DNA of 45,853 bases from Methanomicrobiales archaeon HGW-Methanomicrobiales-3 (GCA_002839605.1 PGYK01000013.1:1-45853), one strand, 5' to 3'; shown: positions 17,622-25,913, counted from the stretch's first letter. The notes: a model not told the origin generated them from the sequence alone. Numbers and translations are program-made.

Positions 17622-19190
17622 TTATGCTGTGGTGGGGAGGGGGACGGTTGTTGCCTCGGTTGCAGCACCGTTGCTGCTTACCGGGGTTGCTGCTACACCC
17701 GAAGACACGTCTGCTGACAACTTTACCGAGCCGTGCCCGATGGTCGTGGTATCCCGGGTCAGGACAGAACCGTCCTTAAAGATCTCAACAAGCAGCTCGT
17801 GGTTGGATCCATCGAGCTTCTCGAATTCTGCGATAACCGTACCATTGGCATTCTCAACTTCCCAGACCCGGTCACCGGAATTTCCGGGAACGGTGGTGAG
17901 GGCGTCCGGCATACCATAGCTCCCTTTGAACCCGCCCAGGTATTGCACGTGAACCTGGACCCCGGTAACCGGTATGACCGGCGCCGGTGTCTCACGAATC
18001 TGGATGGTCCCCATCGTCAGGGTTGTTGATGATGAAGAGGTCGGGGTCGGTCCTGCATCGCCCGGGACCGAGGGAAGGCTGAGCCCACCTGACGAGAGCA
18101 TGGGAAGGACTACCAGGGCACCAACCGCCACGATGACGAGGAGGAGAACCACAGCACCGACCCCAAGAAGCATATTCCGGCTGGGTGTGAACCCAAAACT
18201 TCGCTTTGGCTTTTTTGGAACCGGAGGTGCAGCGGCAGGACCGGGTGCGGCCGGGGCGGGGGTAGTGTCACGTTCCGCGGGAATCCGTGCCGGGGCTGCA
18301 ACGGGTTCGGGTGCGGGTGAAGAGGATTCATCATCATCCCATGCAAGCGATTCGTTGACGGAAACATCCGGGATCGGTTTGCGCAGCGGATCTGCGGGAA
18401 TTCGTACCGTAGATCGTTCGATGAGTGGTTCGATCGTTGTGATGTCCTGGTCAATGGGGCGCTGGGACTGCGGAGCCGACGCTGCTGCCGGTTGCGGGGG
18501 TGGAGAGCCTGGCGCTGAAGGGGCAACGATAGCCGAACCGCAGCGGTTGCAGAACGCGGAGTCATGAGGTACCTTGTTGCCACAGCGCGTGCAGAAGACA
18601 TACTGGGCCGGTGCGGGTGCTTCAGAGCGAGTGGGAGCGGGGGATGCCGGTGACGAAGCAATCGTCCCTGCCTCGATGATCTTCCTGAGGGGGTGGACCG
18701 TTGCCGGTTCACTCCGTACGGGAGCAGATGGGACCGGCTCAGCAGCCGGCTGGATGGGCGTTATCACACGAATCCGCGAAGGAGCTGGCGGAGCCGCTGG
18801 TGCCTGCGGTTCGTTACCGGGGATGACCCTCCGGATAACGTTGTCGAACGATGACCCGATATTCTCCCTGATGATCCGGGCCCATTCATCGCGCTCCTTG
18901 ATGCGTTTACCCCCTTCCTGCCGCGAGAAGGTAAGGATCATCTGGCGGGTACCACCCGTCTTGGCCATGACGGAAAGGGTGAGAATCTGGTCCCGTATCG
19001 CGTTTTCCCCGCTCTCGACATTCTTGATCGTTGCAAAGGGGATCTCTTTTGGGGGCAGGAGGTTTTTTGCCCTGTCCACCAGGATCACCCGTTTGTTGGT
19101 AAGGATACCCTCGAATGGGATCGACTTGACGTAAACGCCCGGCGTCCTCAGGAGCACTTTTTCATCATTGTGAATTTCTGGATCTCCCAT
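17622..19190 (-). CDS. PH-like / zinc-ribbon / single-pass membrane protein
   Basis: A 522-residue mosaic protein. Residues about 8-120 resemble a PH-type domain (VLLRTPGVYVKSIPFEGILTNKRVIL). A Pro/Ala-rich linker leads to a zinc ribbon (CTRCG...CNRCG, about 198-218) and a second long acidic, Pro-rich linker. A transmembrane helix lies at about 340-365. The C-terminal outside domain of about 110 residues is a beta-sandwich (VQVHVQYLGGFKGSYG). The combination of zinc ribbon, membrane helix and secreted beta domain repeats that of the protein at 8476-9408, with a PH-like domain added. The two neighbouring minus-strand genes may form one unit. The function is unknown. Confidence 0.75.
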   Translation of the reverse strand: MGDPEIHNDEKVLLRTPGVYVKSIPFEGILTNKRVILVDRAKNLLPPKEIPFATIKNVESGENAIRDQILTLSVMAKTGGTRQMILTFSRQEGGKRIKERDEWARIIRENIGSSFDNVIRRVIPGNEPQAPAAPPAPSRIRVITPIQPAAEPVPSAPVRSEPATVHPLRKIIEAGTIASSPASPAPTRSEAPAPAQYVFCTRCGNKVPHDSAFCNRCGSAIVAPSAPGSPPPQPAAASAPQSQRPIDQDITTIEPLIERSTVRIPADPLRKPIPDVSVNESLAWDDDESSSPAPEPVAAPARIPAERDTTPAPAAPGPAAAPPVPKKPKRSFGFTPSRNMLLGVGAVVLLLVIVAVGALVVLPMLSSGGLSLPSVPGDAGPTPTSSSSTTLTMGTIQIRETPAPVIPVTGVQVHVQYLGGFKGSYGMPDALTTVPGNSGDRVWEVENANGTVIAEFEKLDGSNHELLVEIFKDGSVLTRDTTTIGHGSVKLSADVSSGVAATPVSSNGAATEATTVPLPTTA

Positions 19191-19514
19191 GCTACCACGT
19201 CATATTTTGTATTCGGTAGTGGTTGTATCTTTCAATGGAAAAAGATATTTATCAATGATTTCCGTTATTCCCCTTGTTGAACCAACGAATAATTGGGATA
19301 CGTTCGGCAACAGGTGACGGAGATACATTCGGATTTTGCATGTTCGTGTTGTTCACAACAAACCGTGGAAATGGGAAAAACCGGGTTGCCGGAACAGGGA
19401 CTGCATCTGGCAGGATGCCGGATCTCCTGCATATTCTGTTTGCGGTCACATATTCCTGTTGTCTTTTTATTCCTGCTCTTGGGAGAACCACCAACAATTT
19501 ATCCCGGGTTTGCC

Positions 19515-20159
19515 ATGGTGTACGATATGCAGTACGTTCCTGGTGCTCTCTTCCTGCTTCTCCTCATCCTTGCCGCCGCAGCAGGGTGTACGACAAGCCC
19601 TGCTGCCGAACCCCCCGTCACACCTGCGGCACCCTCCCCGGAACCCACGACCAGTCCGACACCGGAGAGTACGCAGGCAACCGTGGAGGTTGCAGATATG
19701 GCACTCCAGCTTAGCGATCTTCCCCCCGATTATATCCTGCGGGACCGTTCGGTCATGACCTCGCCCGAAGTCAGCCAGCTCACCCGCGATCTTGGCTGGA
19801 GACAGGGCTATTTTGTCACGTTCGACCGCACAGGCCGGACCAGAAACGACCAGACCAGGATCCGGCAGTCCATCAATATCTTCCCGGCCGAGAACATGAA
19901 CAAGGTCTTCCTGCTCGAAAAAGTTGCATTGTCTGAGGGAACGACACCGTTCTCCTCCCCGTACGAGATCCCCTTCCCCCCCATCGGCGACCGGAGCATC
20001 GCCTACCGCATGACCAACACACCGGAAGAAGGGCAGGTCACCTATACGGTCATCTTCACAAAGAAGAACGCATTCGAGCGGATAACGATGGCCGGGACGA
20101 GCACAGATTACGAGACCTTAAAGGATATTGCTGAGAAGGCTGCGGCCAGGATCCGCTGA
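19515..20159 (+). CDS. Lipoprotein of unknown function
   Basis: A 214-residue secreted lipoprotein: hydrophobic signal (LFLLLLILAAAAGC, lipobox Cys near 24), a Pro/Thr-rich tether, then a domain of about 150 residues with YILRDRSVM and RQGYFVTFDRTGR. The domain resembles small archaeal surface proteins but I cannot place it in a family. A frame open further upstream (to 19293) lacks a signal at its N-terminus, so ATG 19515 (or 19527) is preferred. A TATA-like AATTTAT lies near 19495. Confidence 0.7.
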   Translation: MVYDMQYVPGALFLLLLILAAAAGCTTSPAAEPPVTPAAPSPEPTTSPTPESTQATVEVADMALQLSDLPPDYILRDRSVMTSPEVSQLTRDLGWRQGYFVTFDRTGRTRNDQTRIRQSINIFPAENMNKVFLLEKVALSEGTTPFSSPYEIPFPPIGDRSIAYRMTNTPEEGQVTYTVIFTKKNAFERITMAGTSTDYETLKDIAEKAAARIR

Positions 20160-20223
20160 TACGGGCCTCTGAGCGCGCACGAACCCGTTTTTTCATGATA
20201 ATAAAACATTGAGGGTGAATCCG

Positions 20224-20697
20224 ATGGTCTTCAACTGCCGGGAATGCGGAACCTGCTGCATGCATCTTGGCGACTATATCGAGATTGAACGCCAGACCGG
20301 GGAATTTACCTTTGAGTGCGAATCGGTCTCAACCGGGACCGCGTTCACGGCCGAAGTTGACGATGACAAGCGCCGGATCTTCGCAGATCATTCATTTTCC
20401 GATGCCCACCCGTCCGCATGTCGCTTCCTGCGCCCGGATGGCGAACACCTCCGCTGCACCATTCACCGGGACAGCCCGGCGCAGTGCAAGTTCTACCGGT
20501 GCGTTGTGATGCAGATCGCGGATCCGGCTGGCCGGTCGCTGGGAACAGTACGGGGGACTCTTGACCTCCATTCCGATGATCCGGATTTACGGGCAATCTG
20601 GGACACTGAGATCACAAAGAAACGGCCAAAATCCGATGAAGAGGCCGAACCGTGGATTGCAGAATATCTCGCAAAAAAAGGGTACCGGGTTTTGTGA
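20224..20697 (+). CDS. YkgJ-family cysteine cluster protein
   Basis: A 157-residue protein with the YkgJ cysteine pattern: CRECGTCC at the N-terminus, then a later Cys in HPSACRFL, CTIHRDSPAQC and CKFYRC. The Cys residues probably bind zinc or an Fe-S cluster (family knowledge). GAGGGTGA (20211-20218) lies just before the ATG at 20224, so the upstream TTG at 20209 is rejected. It stands alone; its 3' side is a repeat-rich stretch. Confidence 0.82.
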   Translation: MVFNCRECGTCCMHLGDYIEIERQTGEFTFECESVSTGTAFTAEVDDDKRRIFADHSFSDAHPSACRFLRPDGEHLRCTIHRDSPAQCKFYRCVVMQIADPAGRSLGTVRGTLDLHSDDPDLRAIWDTEITKKRPKSDEEAEPWIAEYLAKKGYRVL

Positions 20698-20715
20698 TTT
20701 TTTTTAAAGAATTTG

Positions 20716-20880
20716 CTCTGTAGAAATAATCCCCCCACGGTCCTTTTGTGGAATTGTGAGGGTGACCCCCTCTCTACCTAAAGAGGAGGGAGGCTCCCCA
20801 AGGGGGCAAGCCCCCTTGACCCCCGATTCTAGCATTCAGATTCAGGTGCCCATTTTCGGCCTGCTCCACAAAGGCGAGGG
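20716..20880 (+). repeat. Dispersed repeat R1, copy A
   Basis: About 165 bases highly similar to 35054-35214 in the same orientation. Shared blocks include GTCCTTTTGTGGAATTG, GAGGGTGACCCCCTCTCT, AAGGGGGCAAGCCCCCTTGA and CAGGTGCCCAT. The central GGGGGCAAGCCCCC is a hairpin-forming palindrome. Confidence 0.85.
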
Positions 20881-20932
20881 TCGATAAGACCCCGAGCGCC
20901 CGTGGCTCCATCGCAGATCAATTGATGATTTC

Positions 20933-21051
20933 CGGCAGTTTTTCCATTGAAAAATACCTGAATGGGGTTAACAATCTCTTTCAAACGAATGACGTTCCAT
21001 TTTTTTCATGCTTCGGGTGCGAACTCCCGTTCATGGGCGTTTCACCAGAGC
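20933..21051 (+). repeat. Dispersed repeat R2, copy A
   Basis: About 119 bases similar to the reverse complement of 45651-45770. Shared blocks include TGAAAAATA, ACAATCTCTTT, CGAATGA and GAACTCCCGTTCATG. Confidence 0.8.
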
Positions 21052-21069
21052 ACACAAAACAGAAATTGA

Positions 21070-21140
21070 GGCCGCCGCGGGGCGCCCTCCGGGGCAGCGG
21101 CAAGCATCTTTATGGGGGTATGGGGGCATCAGCCCCCATA
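21070..21140 (+). repeat. GC-rich dispersed repeat R3, copy A
   Basis: Matches 36080-36138 (GCGGCA..., then a GGGGG-ATGGGGGCATC core). It ends in a hairpin with stem TGGGGGC/GCCCCCA and loop ATCA at 21121-21138. Confidence 0.75.
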
Positions 21141-21208
21141 ATCACTTCAAAGGTTTTCAACAAGGCAAAAGATTTTAAAAAAAAAAGATTGGGGGGGCCA
21201 GGGCCCGG

Positions 21209-21793
21209 TTATTCGTCCGGTGTCGCATCGGGATCCGGTACTGACTGATCAACCGGCCTATAGTAAATTCCGGACCCGAGCCACCAGTCCTCATCAACCT
21301 GCTCCACGTATCCGAGTTTCTTCTCGACCCGGTTGTTCTGCGTGGGGTTGATATAGGTGTATTCGACAAAACCGGTGCCGTCAGTGCTTGCGTCCATCAG
21401 CTCCCTGATGAAGAGTTTGCCGTCAGCATCCCGTTCTTCAAGACGGTTGACCCCGATCTTCTCCGGGTTCACCGGATGAGCAATGGTCAGGCCACTGTAA
21501 TCATACGCGTAGATGTAGAGATCGCCCCGGAAGAACGATCCCTTGGGATCGGAGAACTCTGCAAGGGCTTTTTCCCTGCCGTTTGCTTTTGCATATGCCG
21601 AGGCTTCTTTCACAAAGGCAACCATCGCTTCCTTTGAGGAACCCTGCGGAAACGGTTCTGCCGTGAGCGAGGGGGCAACCGATGGAGTGACGGGAATTTG
21701 TGTGGGGCCGGATGGCTGGGTACAGCCGGCAGCGAGCAGGAGAATGACGAGAAGGCTGCAGACAAGCGTCCCCCGAAACAGATTACTATGCAT
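21209..21793 (-). CDS. Cache-domain lipoprotein
   Basis: A 194-residue secreted lipoprotein: signal peptide with lipobox LLAAGC (Cys at about 24), a Pro/Thr tether, then a single Cache domain (about 52-180). Typical Cache motifs are present: AVAFV-like helix (KEAMVAFVKEASAYAKANG), DLYIYAYDYSGLTIAHP, and GTGFVEYTYINP followed by KLGYVEQVDEDWWLGSGIYY. Cache domains bind small ligands outside the cell, usually as parts of sensors. Here no kinase or chemotaxis module is attached, so it may act as a binding protein for a separate sensor (inference). Confidence 0.85.
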   Translation of the reverse strand: MHSNLFRGTLVCSLLVILLLAAGCTQPSGPTQIPVTPSVAPSLTAEPFPQGSSKEAMVAFVKEASAYAKANGREKALAEFSDPKGSFFRGDLYIYAYDYSGLTIAHPVNPEKIGVNRLEERDADGKLFIRELMDASTDGTGFVEYTYINPTQNNRVEKKLGYVEQVDEDWWLGSGIYYRPVDQSVPDPDATPDE

Positions 21794-21975
21794 GGGATAA
21801 CGTTGCCGTGAAAAAAGATAAAACCTGCACCCGGAATCTCAATGGTGGGAATGGTAACGCAGGGATTTGCGGGGAGTGTCTCACCTTTCCAACCGCTTTC
21901 CTGGCAGGAGAAACCGTATTTTCAGGACTGGCTAACGGACAGGAGAATTAGAGAAAAAACAAAAAACAAGGCAAC

Positions 21976-22047
21976 GCCCAGGTCGGAATTCGAATCCGAG
22001 TCGATTGCGTGACAGGCAATCATGATAGGCCACTACACTACCTGGGC
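21976..22047 (-). tRNA. tRNA-Asp (GTC)
   Basis: A 72-base minus-strand cloverleaf. The acceptor stem GCCCAGG pairs with its 3' partner CCTGGGC. The anticodon stem ATTGC/GCAAT encloses loop CTGTCAC (anticodon GTC). The T-loop is TTCGAAT. CCA is not encoded, as is common in archaea. The tRNA-Tyr gene on the same strand lies 19 bases upstream, so they are probably one transcript. Confidence 0.95.
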
Positions 22048-22066
22048 ACTTTGTTGGTACAGTTAA

Positions 22067-22172
22067 TCCCGCCTCCCAGATTCGAACCGGGGACATCGCG
22101 GTAGCCGCGCAGTTACCTTTGACGGTAAACCAATCTACAGCCGCGCACTCTACCAGGCTGAGTTAAGGCGGG
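22067..22172 (-). tRNA. tRNA-Tyr (GTA) with intron
   Basis: Minus-strand tRNA. Acceptor 5' CCCGCCT pairs with AGGCGGG, with discriminator A and the C1-G72 pair typical of archaeal tRNA-Tyr. The anticodon stem CGCGG/CCGCG encloses CTGTAG plus A once a 32-base intron (22103-22134) is removed at the canonical 37/38 site. Splicing would use the bulge-helix-bulge endonuclease. Anticodon GTA identifies tyrosine. Confidence 0.93.
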
Positions 22173-22200
22173 GCACTGCCTAATAATGTAGGGATAATTC

Positions 22201-22210
22201 TGTATTAAAC
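22201..22210 (-). promoter_or_regulatory. Probable promoter of the tRNA-Tyr/tRNA-Asp pair
   Basis: On the minus strand GTTTAATACA forms a TATA-like box about 30-38 bases upstream of the 5' end of tRNA-Tyr, the expected spacing for a short pre-tRNA leader. Confidence 0.45.
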
Positions 22211-22418
22211 GTATCGTAACACGACCCGGTTTTTGGGGAAAAAAACCCATAATGAGACCGTGTTTTGGGTTTTTTTAAAAAATGCGCAGATTCGCATTAA
22301 GGAAAAACCGAACCGGGTGCTTCCTGGCTCAAGGTTCCCGCCCATGCGAGGAAATGACTGCTTCCTTTGAAGGCTGATTCTGAATTCGTTTGTATTTTCC
22401 GGTGTGGTGCAGCGATTG

Positions 22419-22427
22419 TTTAAATAA
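22419..22427 (+). promoter_or_regulatory. TATA box upstream of the LeuA/CimA-family gene
   Basis: TTTAAATAA, centred about 19 bases before ATG 22442. A transcript starting 25-27 bases downstream would begin a few bases inside that codon, so the true start may be further downstream. Confidence 0.45.
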
Positions 22428-22441
22428 TCCGCCTTCGCATT

Positions 22442-23986
22442 ATGATAGTATGGTTACTCGCAAGGATATTGCGGGGGATCGCTTTCTTCACCGATAGCGA
22501 CGCCCGTGAAAATGTGACTGTTTTTGATACCACGCTCCGGGACGGAGAACAGACCCCGGGGGTAGCATTCACCTTTGAACAGAAAATTGAGATTGCCCGT
22601 CAGCTCTCAGCCATCGGTGTCCACGCCATTGAGGCAGGGTTCCCTGCATCTTCAAAAGCCGAGAAAGAGACGGTAACAGCCATCAAAAATCTCGGCCTGG
22701 AATCGAAGATCTGCGGGCTCGCCCGCTCCACGAAAGGAGATGTTGACACCTGCCTTGACTGTAATGTCGATATGGTCCACGTCTTCATCCCGACTTCGGA
22801 CGTCCAGCGGGAAAACACCATCAACAAGAGCCGCAAGGAGGTTCTTGAGATCACGGCCGATATCATCGGCTACATCCGGAAACGCTCCGACCGGTGCATG
22901 TTCTCGGCAATGGACGCAACACGGACGGACTGGGACTACCTCCTCGAGGTGTTCCGGACAGCAGCCGATGCCGGGGCCACGATCATCAACGTGCCGGACA
23001 CCGTGGGGGTCATCTCGCCCTCGGCGATGAAGACCCTGATCGCCCGGATCAACCGCGAGGTGAAATGCCCCATCGATGTCCACTGCCACAACGACTTCGG
23101 GCTCGCAGTCGCCAACACGATTGCTGCCGTGGAAGCAGGCGCATCACAGGTGCAGGTGACGGTCAATGGTCTTGGGGAACGGGCCGGCAATGCCGACCTT
23201 GCCCAGACCGTGATGATCATGGAGTCGATGTACCAGATCAAAACCGGGATCGTGAAGGCGCGGCTCGTCGAGACATCGCGCCTCATCTCCCGGTTCTCCG
23301 GCCTCGGGATCCCCCCAATCCAGCCGGTCGTGGGCGAGAACGTCTTCTCCCACGAGAGCGGGATCCACTCGCACGGGGTCATGAAAAATGCGGCCACGTT
23401 CGAGCCGGGCATCATGACACCCGAGATGGTGGGGCATCGCCGCCGGCTGACCCTCGGGAAGCACGTGGGACGTCACGCCGTCCGCCAGATGCTTTCTGAT
23501 GTCCACATCAACCCAGCGGATCCGCAGCTCGATGCAATCATTGAGAAGGTCAAAGCGATCGCCAACCGCGGCAAGCGGGTAACGGACGCTGATCTCTACG
23601 AGATTGCCGAGAGCGTGATGGGCATTGAGCTGAACAACAAGATCTTCCACCTGGAAGATATCGCCATCATGACCGGCAACCATGTAATCCCGACAGCAAG
23701 CGTCAAGGCGATGGTGAACGGAAAAGAGCACGTCTTCTCGGCCGTGGGCAACGGCCCGGTCGACGCAGCCCTGAACGCAATCCTCGGGATCACGCCCAAA
23801 AAACTCCTGCTCAAGGAGTTCAACATCGAGGCCATCTCAGGTGGCTCGGACGCGATGTGCCACGTGACCATTGCTGTCGAGGATGAGCACGGCAAGATCT
23901 TCGATGCCAGCGCAAGCGGGGACGACATCGTCCTCTCCTCTGTTGAGGCAATGATCAATGCCGTGAACACCATCAACCGGGTGTAA
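22442..23986 (+). CDS. 2-isopropylmalate synthase / (R)-citramalate synthase family protein
   Basis: A DRE-TIM metallolyase of up to 514 residues. FDTTLRDGEQTPG opens the barrel (about 29-41), followed by the DVHCHNDFGLAVANT metal-binding region, GLGERAGNADLA, and HESGIHSHGV in the accessory domain. A C-terminal LeuA-type regulatory domain (about 380-510) is present, which argues against homocitrate synthase AksA. It condenses acetyl-CoA with 2-oxoisovalerate (leucine) or pyruvate (isoleucine); I cannot decide which. The first 24 residues are atypical and the TATA position suggests that a later start, such as GTG 22514, is possible. Confidence 0.85.
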   Translation: MIVWLLARILRGIAFFTDSDARENVTVFDTTLRDGEQTPGVAFTFEQKIEIARQLSAIGVHAIEAGFPASSKAEKETVTAIKNLGLESKICGLARSTKGDVDTCLDCNVDMVHVFIPTSDVQRENTINKSRKEVLEITADIIGYIRKRSDRCMFSAMDATRTDWDYLLEVFRTAADAGATIINVPDTVGVISPSAMKTLIARINREVKCPIDVHCHNDFGLAVANTIAAVEAGASQVQVTVNGLGERAGNADLAQTVMIMESMYQIKTGIVKARLVETSRLISRFSGLGIPPIQPVVGENVFSHESGIHSHGVMKNAATFEPGIMTPEMVGHRRRLTLGKHVGRHAVRQMLSDVHINPADPQLDAIIEKVKAIANRGKRVTDADLYEIAESVMGIELNNKIFHLEDIAIMTGNHVIPTASVKAMVNGKEHVFSAVGNGPVDAALNAILGITPKKLLLKEFNIEAISGGSDAMCHVTIAVEDEHGKIFDASASGDDIVLSSVEAMINAVNTINRV

Positions 23987-23992
23987 AGAAAA

Positions 23993-24588
23993 TCACCAAT
24001 TTTTCAGGTTCGAATTCCGGATCTGCACAAGAATCCCGAGCGCGGTATCGTAGCCGTACAGCGATGCCCGGACCGAGAGCTTGTCGATGATCTCATCCGT
24101 TGAGGCAAGGTAGCGTTTGGTAAAACCCCCGTTCCGGTCTGCCGAGTCAAGCAGGTTGTCGATCCGGTCACAGATTTTTACCAGCGTGGCTTCGGGCGGG
24201 GCATCCAGAATACGATCGATGCTGTCAGTGAGCCGTGCAGATTTCCGGGCTATCGTATTCTTCTTGGTCAGGGCATCGACAATCGCCGCAATATCCGAGC
24301 GGTCATCAGGCGGGAGCGGGAGTCCTTCGATGATCTTGTCTGTCCTGACAAGCCACTCCGGGGAACAGTCCTCGTACACATCGTGGAGCCATGCGGCGAT
24401 GATGGCAACATGCGAGCCGTTGAAGGTACCGACAAGCCCCGCAACCCGGGCCGGGTGGGTGATGTAGGGAGTCTCCGGTCTTTCCGGAACTGCCCTTTAT
24501 GGGCGCGGGAAGCATGGTCTGCGGCAGTCTTGATGACGAGGAGCCGGTGGGCAGGATCGATGGTTAAGAAATCTGCCAGCCGGTTCAT
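23993..24588 (-). pseudogene. HD-domain phosphohydrolase (SpoT-like), frameshifted
   Basis: Two minus-strand frames together make one HD protein. The first runs from ATG 24588 (MNRLADFL...HASRAHKGQFRKD). The second continues with TPYITHPARVAGLVGTFNGS, then AAWLHDVYEDCSPEW and ICDRIDNLLDSA. The first frame gains a wrong tail after about 24480. A single missing base near 24473-24485 restores one product of about 197 residues with the H...HD...D metal site of RelA/SpoT-like hydrolases. A sequencing error is as likely as a real mutation. The stop lies 6 bases from the convergent LeuA/CimA gene. Confidence 0.7.
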
Positions 24589-24602
24589 ACCAGATCTGGT
24601 AT
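24587..24602. promoter_or_regulatory. 16-bp palindrome over the HD gene start codon
   Basis: ATACCAGATCTGGTAT is a perfect palindrome that includes two bases of the ATG of the HD gene. It could be an operator, but one isolated palindrome of this size may be chance. Confidence 0.25.
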
Positions 24603-24651
24603 CCGGGAAACGAAGAGCGTTTGGATTTTTTTATTTGGGAAAAAATGGAGA

Positions 24652-25014
24652 TTATGCAGCGGAAGGGCCGCCCTTGCCCTCGATTGCCGCCTTGATCTGG
24701 CCCTGGAGCTGCTCGAACTTGCCCTGGAGCATCTTCTCCTGTTTTTCTAAGGACTTGACGCGGAGTTCAAGAGTCTCGACCTTCTCGTTGAGTTTTGCAT
24801 CGATGACTTCTTTTTTCTTCTGCATCATGACCGTGCCGACACTTAAGTACATGACGGCATCTTCGGGAGAATCGCTGATCTCTTCCTTTGCACGGTTCGC
24901 CTCGCGGATGGCCATCTCGTACTGGGCTTTCTGCTGGAGAATGGTCTGGAGCTGCTGCTGGATCTGCTGGAGCATTCCAATCTGGTTCTGGACTTTGGGT
25001 GAGATATTGTTCAT
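24652..25014 (-). CDS. pfdB: Prefoldin beta subunit
   Basis: A 120-residue protein of two long coiled-coil helices joined by a short beta turn (DAVMYLSVGTVMMQ, about 55-68), the archaeal prefoldin beta layout. Prefoldin (alpha2-beta4) holds unfolded proteins and passes them to the thermosome. The ATG at 25014 has AGGAG 6 bases upstream; the longer frame to 25047 is rejected. It lies 90 bases behind pcc1 at the end of the superoperon, its usual place in euryarchaea. Confidence 0.93.
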   Translation of the reverse strand: MNNISPKVQNQIGMLQQIQQQLQTILQQKAQYEMAIREANRAKEEISDSPEDAVMYLSVGTVMMQKKKEVIDAKLNEKVETLELRVKSLEKQEKMLQGKFEQLQGQIKAAIEGKGGPSAA

Positions 25015-25104
25015 GCTAAACTCCTGTAGAGAATATCGGTGCCGCAAATAAAAAGGGTTATTGCCGGTACCCGTGCAGGGAAACGTCCTGGAAAAGGTAC
25101 GGGA

Positions 25105-25353
25105 TCAGGTTGTATCAACGAGACTGGCAACCTCATCAGCCACATTCACCAGCCGGAGGTACATGTTGAGCGCTGCGCGCAGCGATGCGGTATCCTGTGC
25201 TTCAATTGCGAGAACAAGGGTATCCTCCCCCTCAAGAGAGCACCGGGTTGTTGAGCGGGGGTTCACCTCGTCGGGCATCTCCGGCTGGAGCGCATCAAAG
25301 ATCTTTTTTGCATGATCGGATTTGAACCGGAAAACGGCTTCGTGGAGTGCCAA
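25105..25353 (-). CDS. pcc1: KEOPS complex subunit Pcc1
   Basis: An 82-residue Pcc1 protein (EAVFRFKSDHAKKIFDAL, then VLAIEAQDTASLRAALNMYLRLV, the KEOPS dimerization fold). KEOPS makes the t6A modification of ANN-decoding tRNAs. TTG 25353 is chosen as start since GGAGGG lies 6 bases upstream; ATG 25368 has no ribosome site. It sits between rpoP and pfdB, as in other euryarchaea. Confidence 0.85.
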   Translation of the reverse strand: MALHEAVFRFKSDHAKKIFDALQPEMPDEVNPRSTTRCSLEGEDTLVLAIEAQDTASLRAALNMYLRLVNVADEVASLVDTT

Positions 25354-25431
25354 CGGATACCCTCCCATGCACGTATACGAAAAAGAGATAATAAAGGTAT
25401 TTTGCCCGGGTTCGCGCCCCGGAACAGGGGG

Positions 25432-25566
25432 TTACCGGGCCTTGAGTTCCTTGATCGCCGCGCCGCGTTCCTTGAAGAGGATGCGGTGACCGCAGTAGGG
25501 ACACCGGACGTTGACGTCGATCTCGACTTTCTGCTTGCACCGGGCACACTTGTAGGTACTTGCCAT
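25432..25566 (-). CDS. rpoP: DNA-directed RNA polymerase subunit P (Rpb12 homologue)
   Basis: A 44-residue zinc-ribbon protein, [17 protein letters not shown] followed by [13 protein letters not shown], the typical Rpo12/RpoP sequence with CxxC...CxxC. It is a small structural subunit of archaeal RNA polymerase. It starts 9 bases after rpl37ae ends and is of normal family length. Confidence 0.95.
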   Translation of the reverse strand: MASTYKCARCKQKVEIDVNVRCPYCGHRILFKERGAAIKELKAR

Positions 25567-25575
25567 ATTGATCGA

Positions 25576-25869
25576 TTATTTCCTGATCTCATCAACTGTG
25601 CGGTCGATCGCACGCTGGGCGATCTTCATTGTCGGGGTAACCGGCTGGTACGTGCCGCCGGCGAACTTATACCCGCACTTGCGGCATTCCCAGATACCGG
25701 TGCCTTTGCGTGCCACGGACTCCATGTCACACTTGGGGCAGCGGTGAAGCGCCCGGGAGATCTTCTCGATTTCGTTGACGCGCTTACGAACAAATCTTCC
25801 GTACCGGCAGCCGAAACGTCCGGAACTTCCGGTGACTTTCCCTTTTGCTTTGTGCGTTGATTTTGCCAT
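25576..25869 (-). CDS. rpl37ae: 50S ribosomal protein L37Ae
   Basis: A 97-residue protein with a basic N-terminus (RFGCRYGRFVRKRV) and a zinc ribbon CPKC...CRKC at about 44-65, as in archaeal and eukaryotic L37Ae (eL43). It begins 44 bases after the SBDS gene. That gap contains its own promoter-like TATA element. Confidence 0.95.
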   Translation of the reverse strand: MAKSTHKAKGKVTGSSGRFGCRYGRFVRKRVNEIEKISRALHRCPKCDMESVARKGTGIWECRKCGYKFAGGTYQPVTPTMKIAQRAIDRTVDEIRK

Positions 25870-25894
25870 GATGGATACCCTACTGATCTGTCTT

Positions 25895-25904
25895 CTTTTA
25901 TTTG
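25895..25904 (-). promoter_or_regulatory. Internal promoter before rpl37ae
   Basis: On the minus strand CAAATAAAAG, centred about 30 bases before the rpl37ae ATG, is a good TATA candidate. It sits exactly where exosome genes lie in many relatives. Confidence 0.4.
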
Positions 25905-25913
25905 TCCTCTGAA

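Larger units (their letters stand above)
20712..21054. mobile_element. MITE-like unit with imperfect terminal inverted repeats
   Basis: The left end TTTGCTCTGTAGAAATAA (20712-20729) and the complement of the right end, TGTGCTCTGGTGAAACGC (21037-21054), match at most positions of their outer 15 bases. Inside lie repeat R1 and repeat R2. No protein-coding capacity is seen. It fits a non-autonomous element or remnant, but I see no clear target-site duplication. Confidence 0.4.

Noticed and set aside
20700-21200. CRISPR array
   Set aside because: The repeats are long, few and dispersed; there is no regular repeat-spacer pattern and no cas gene in the window.
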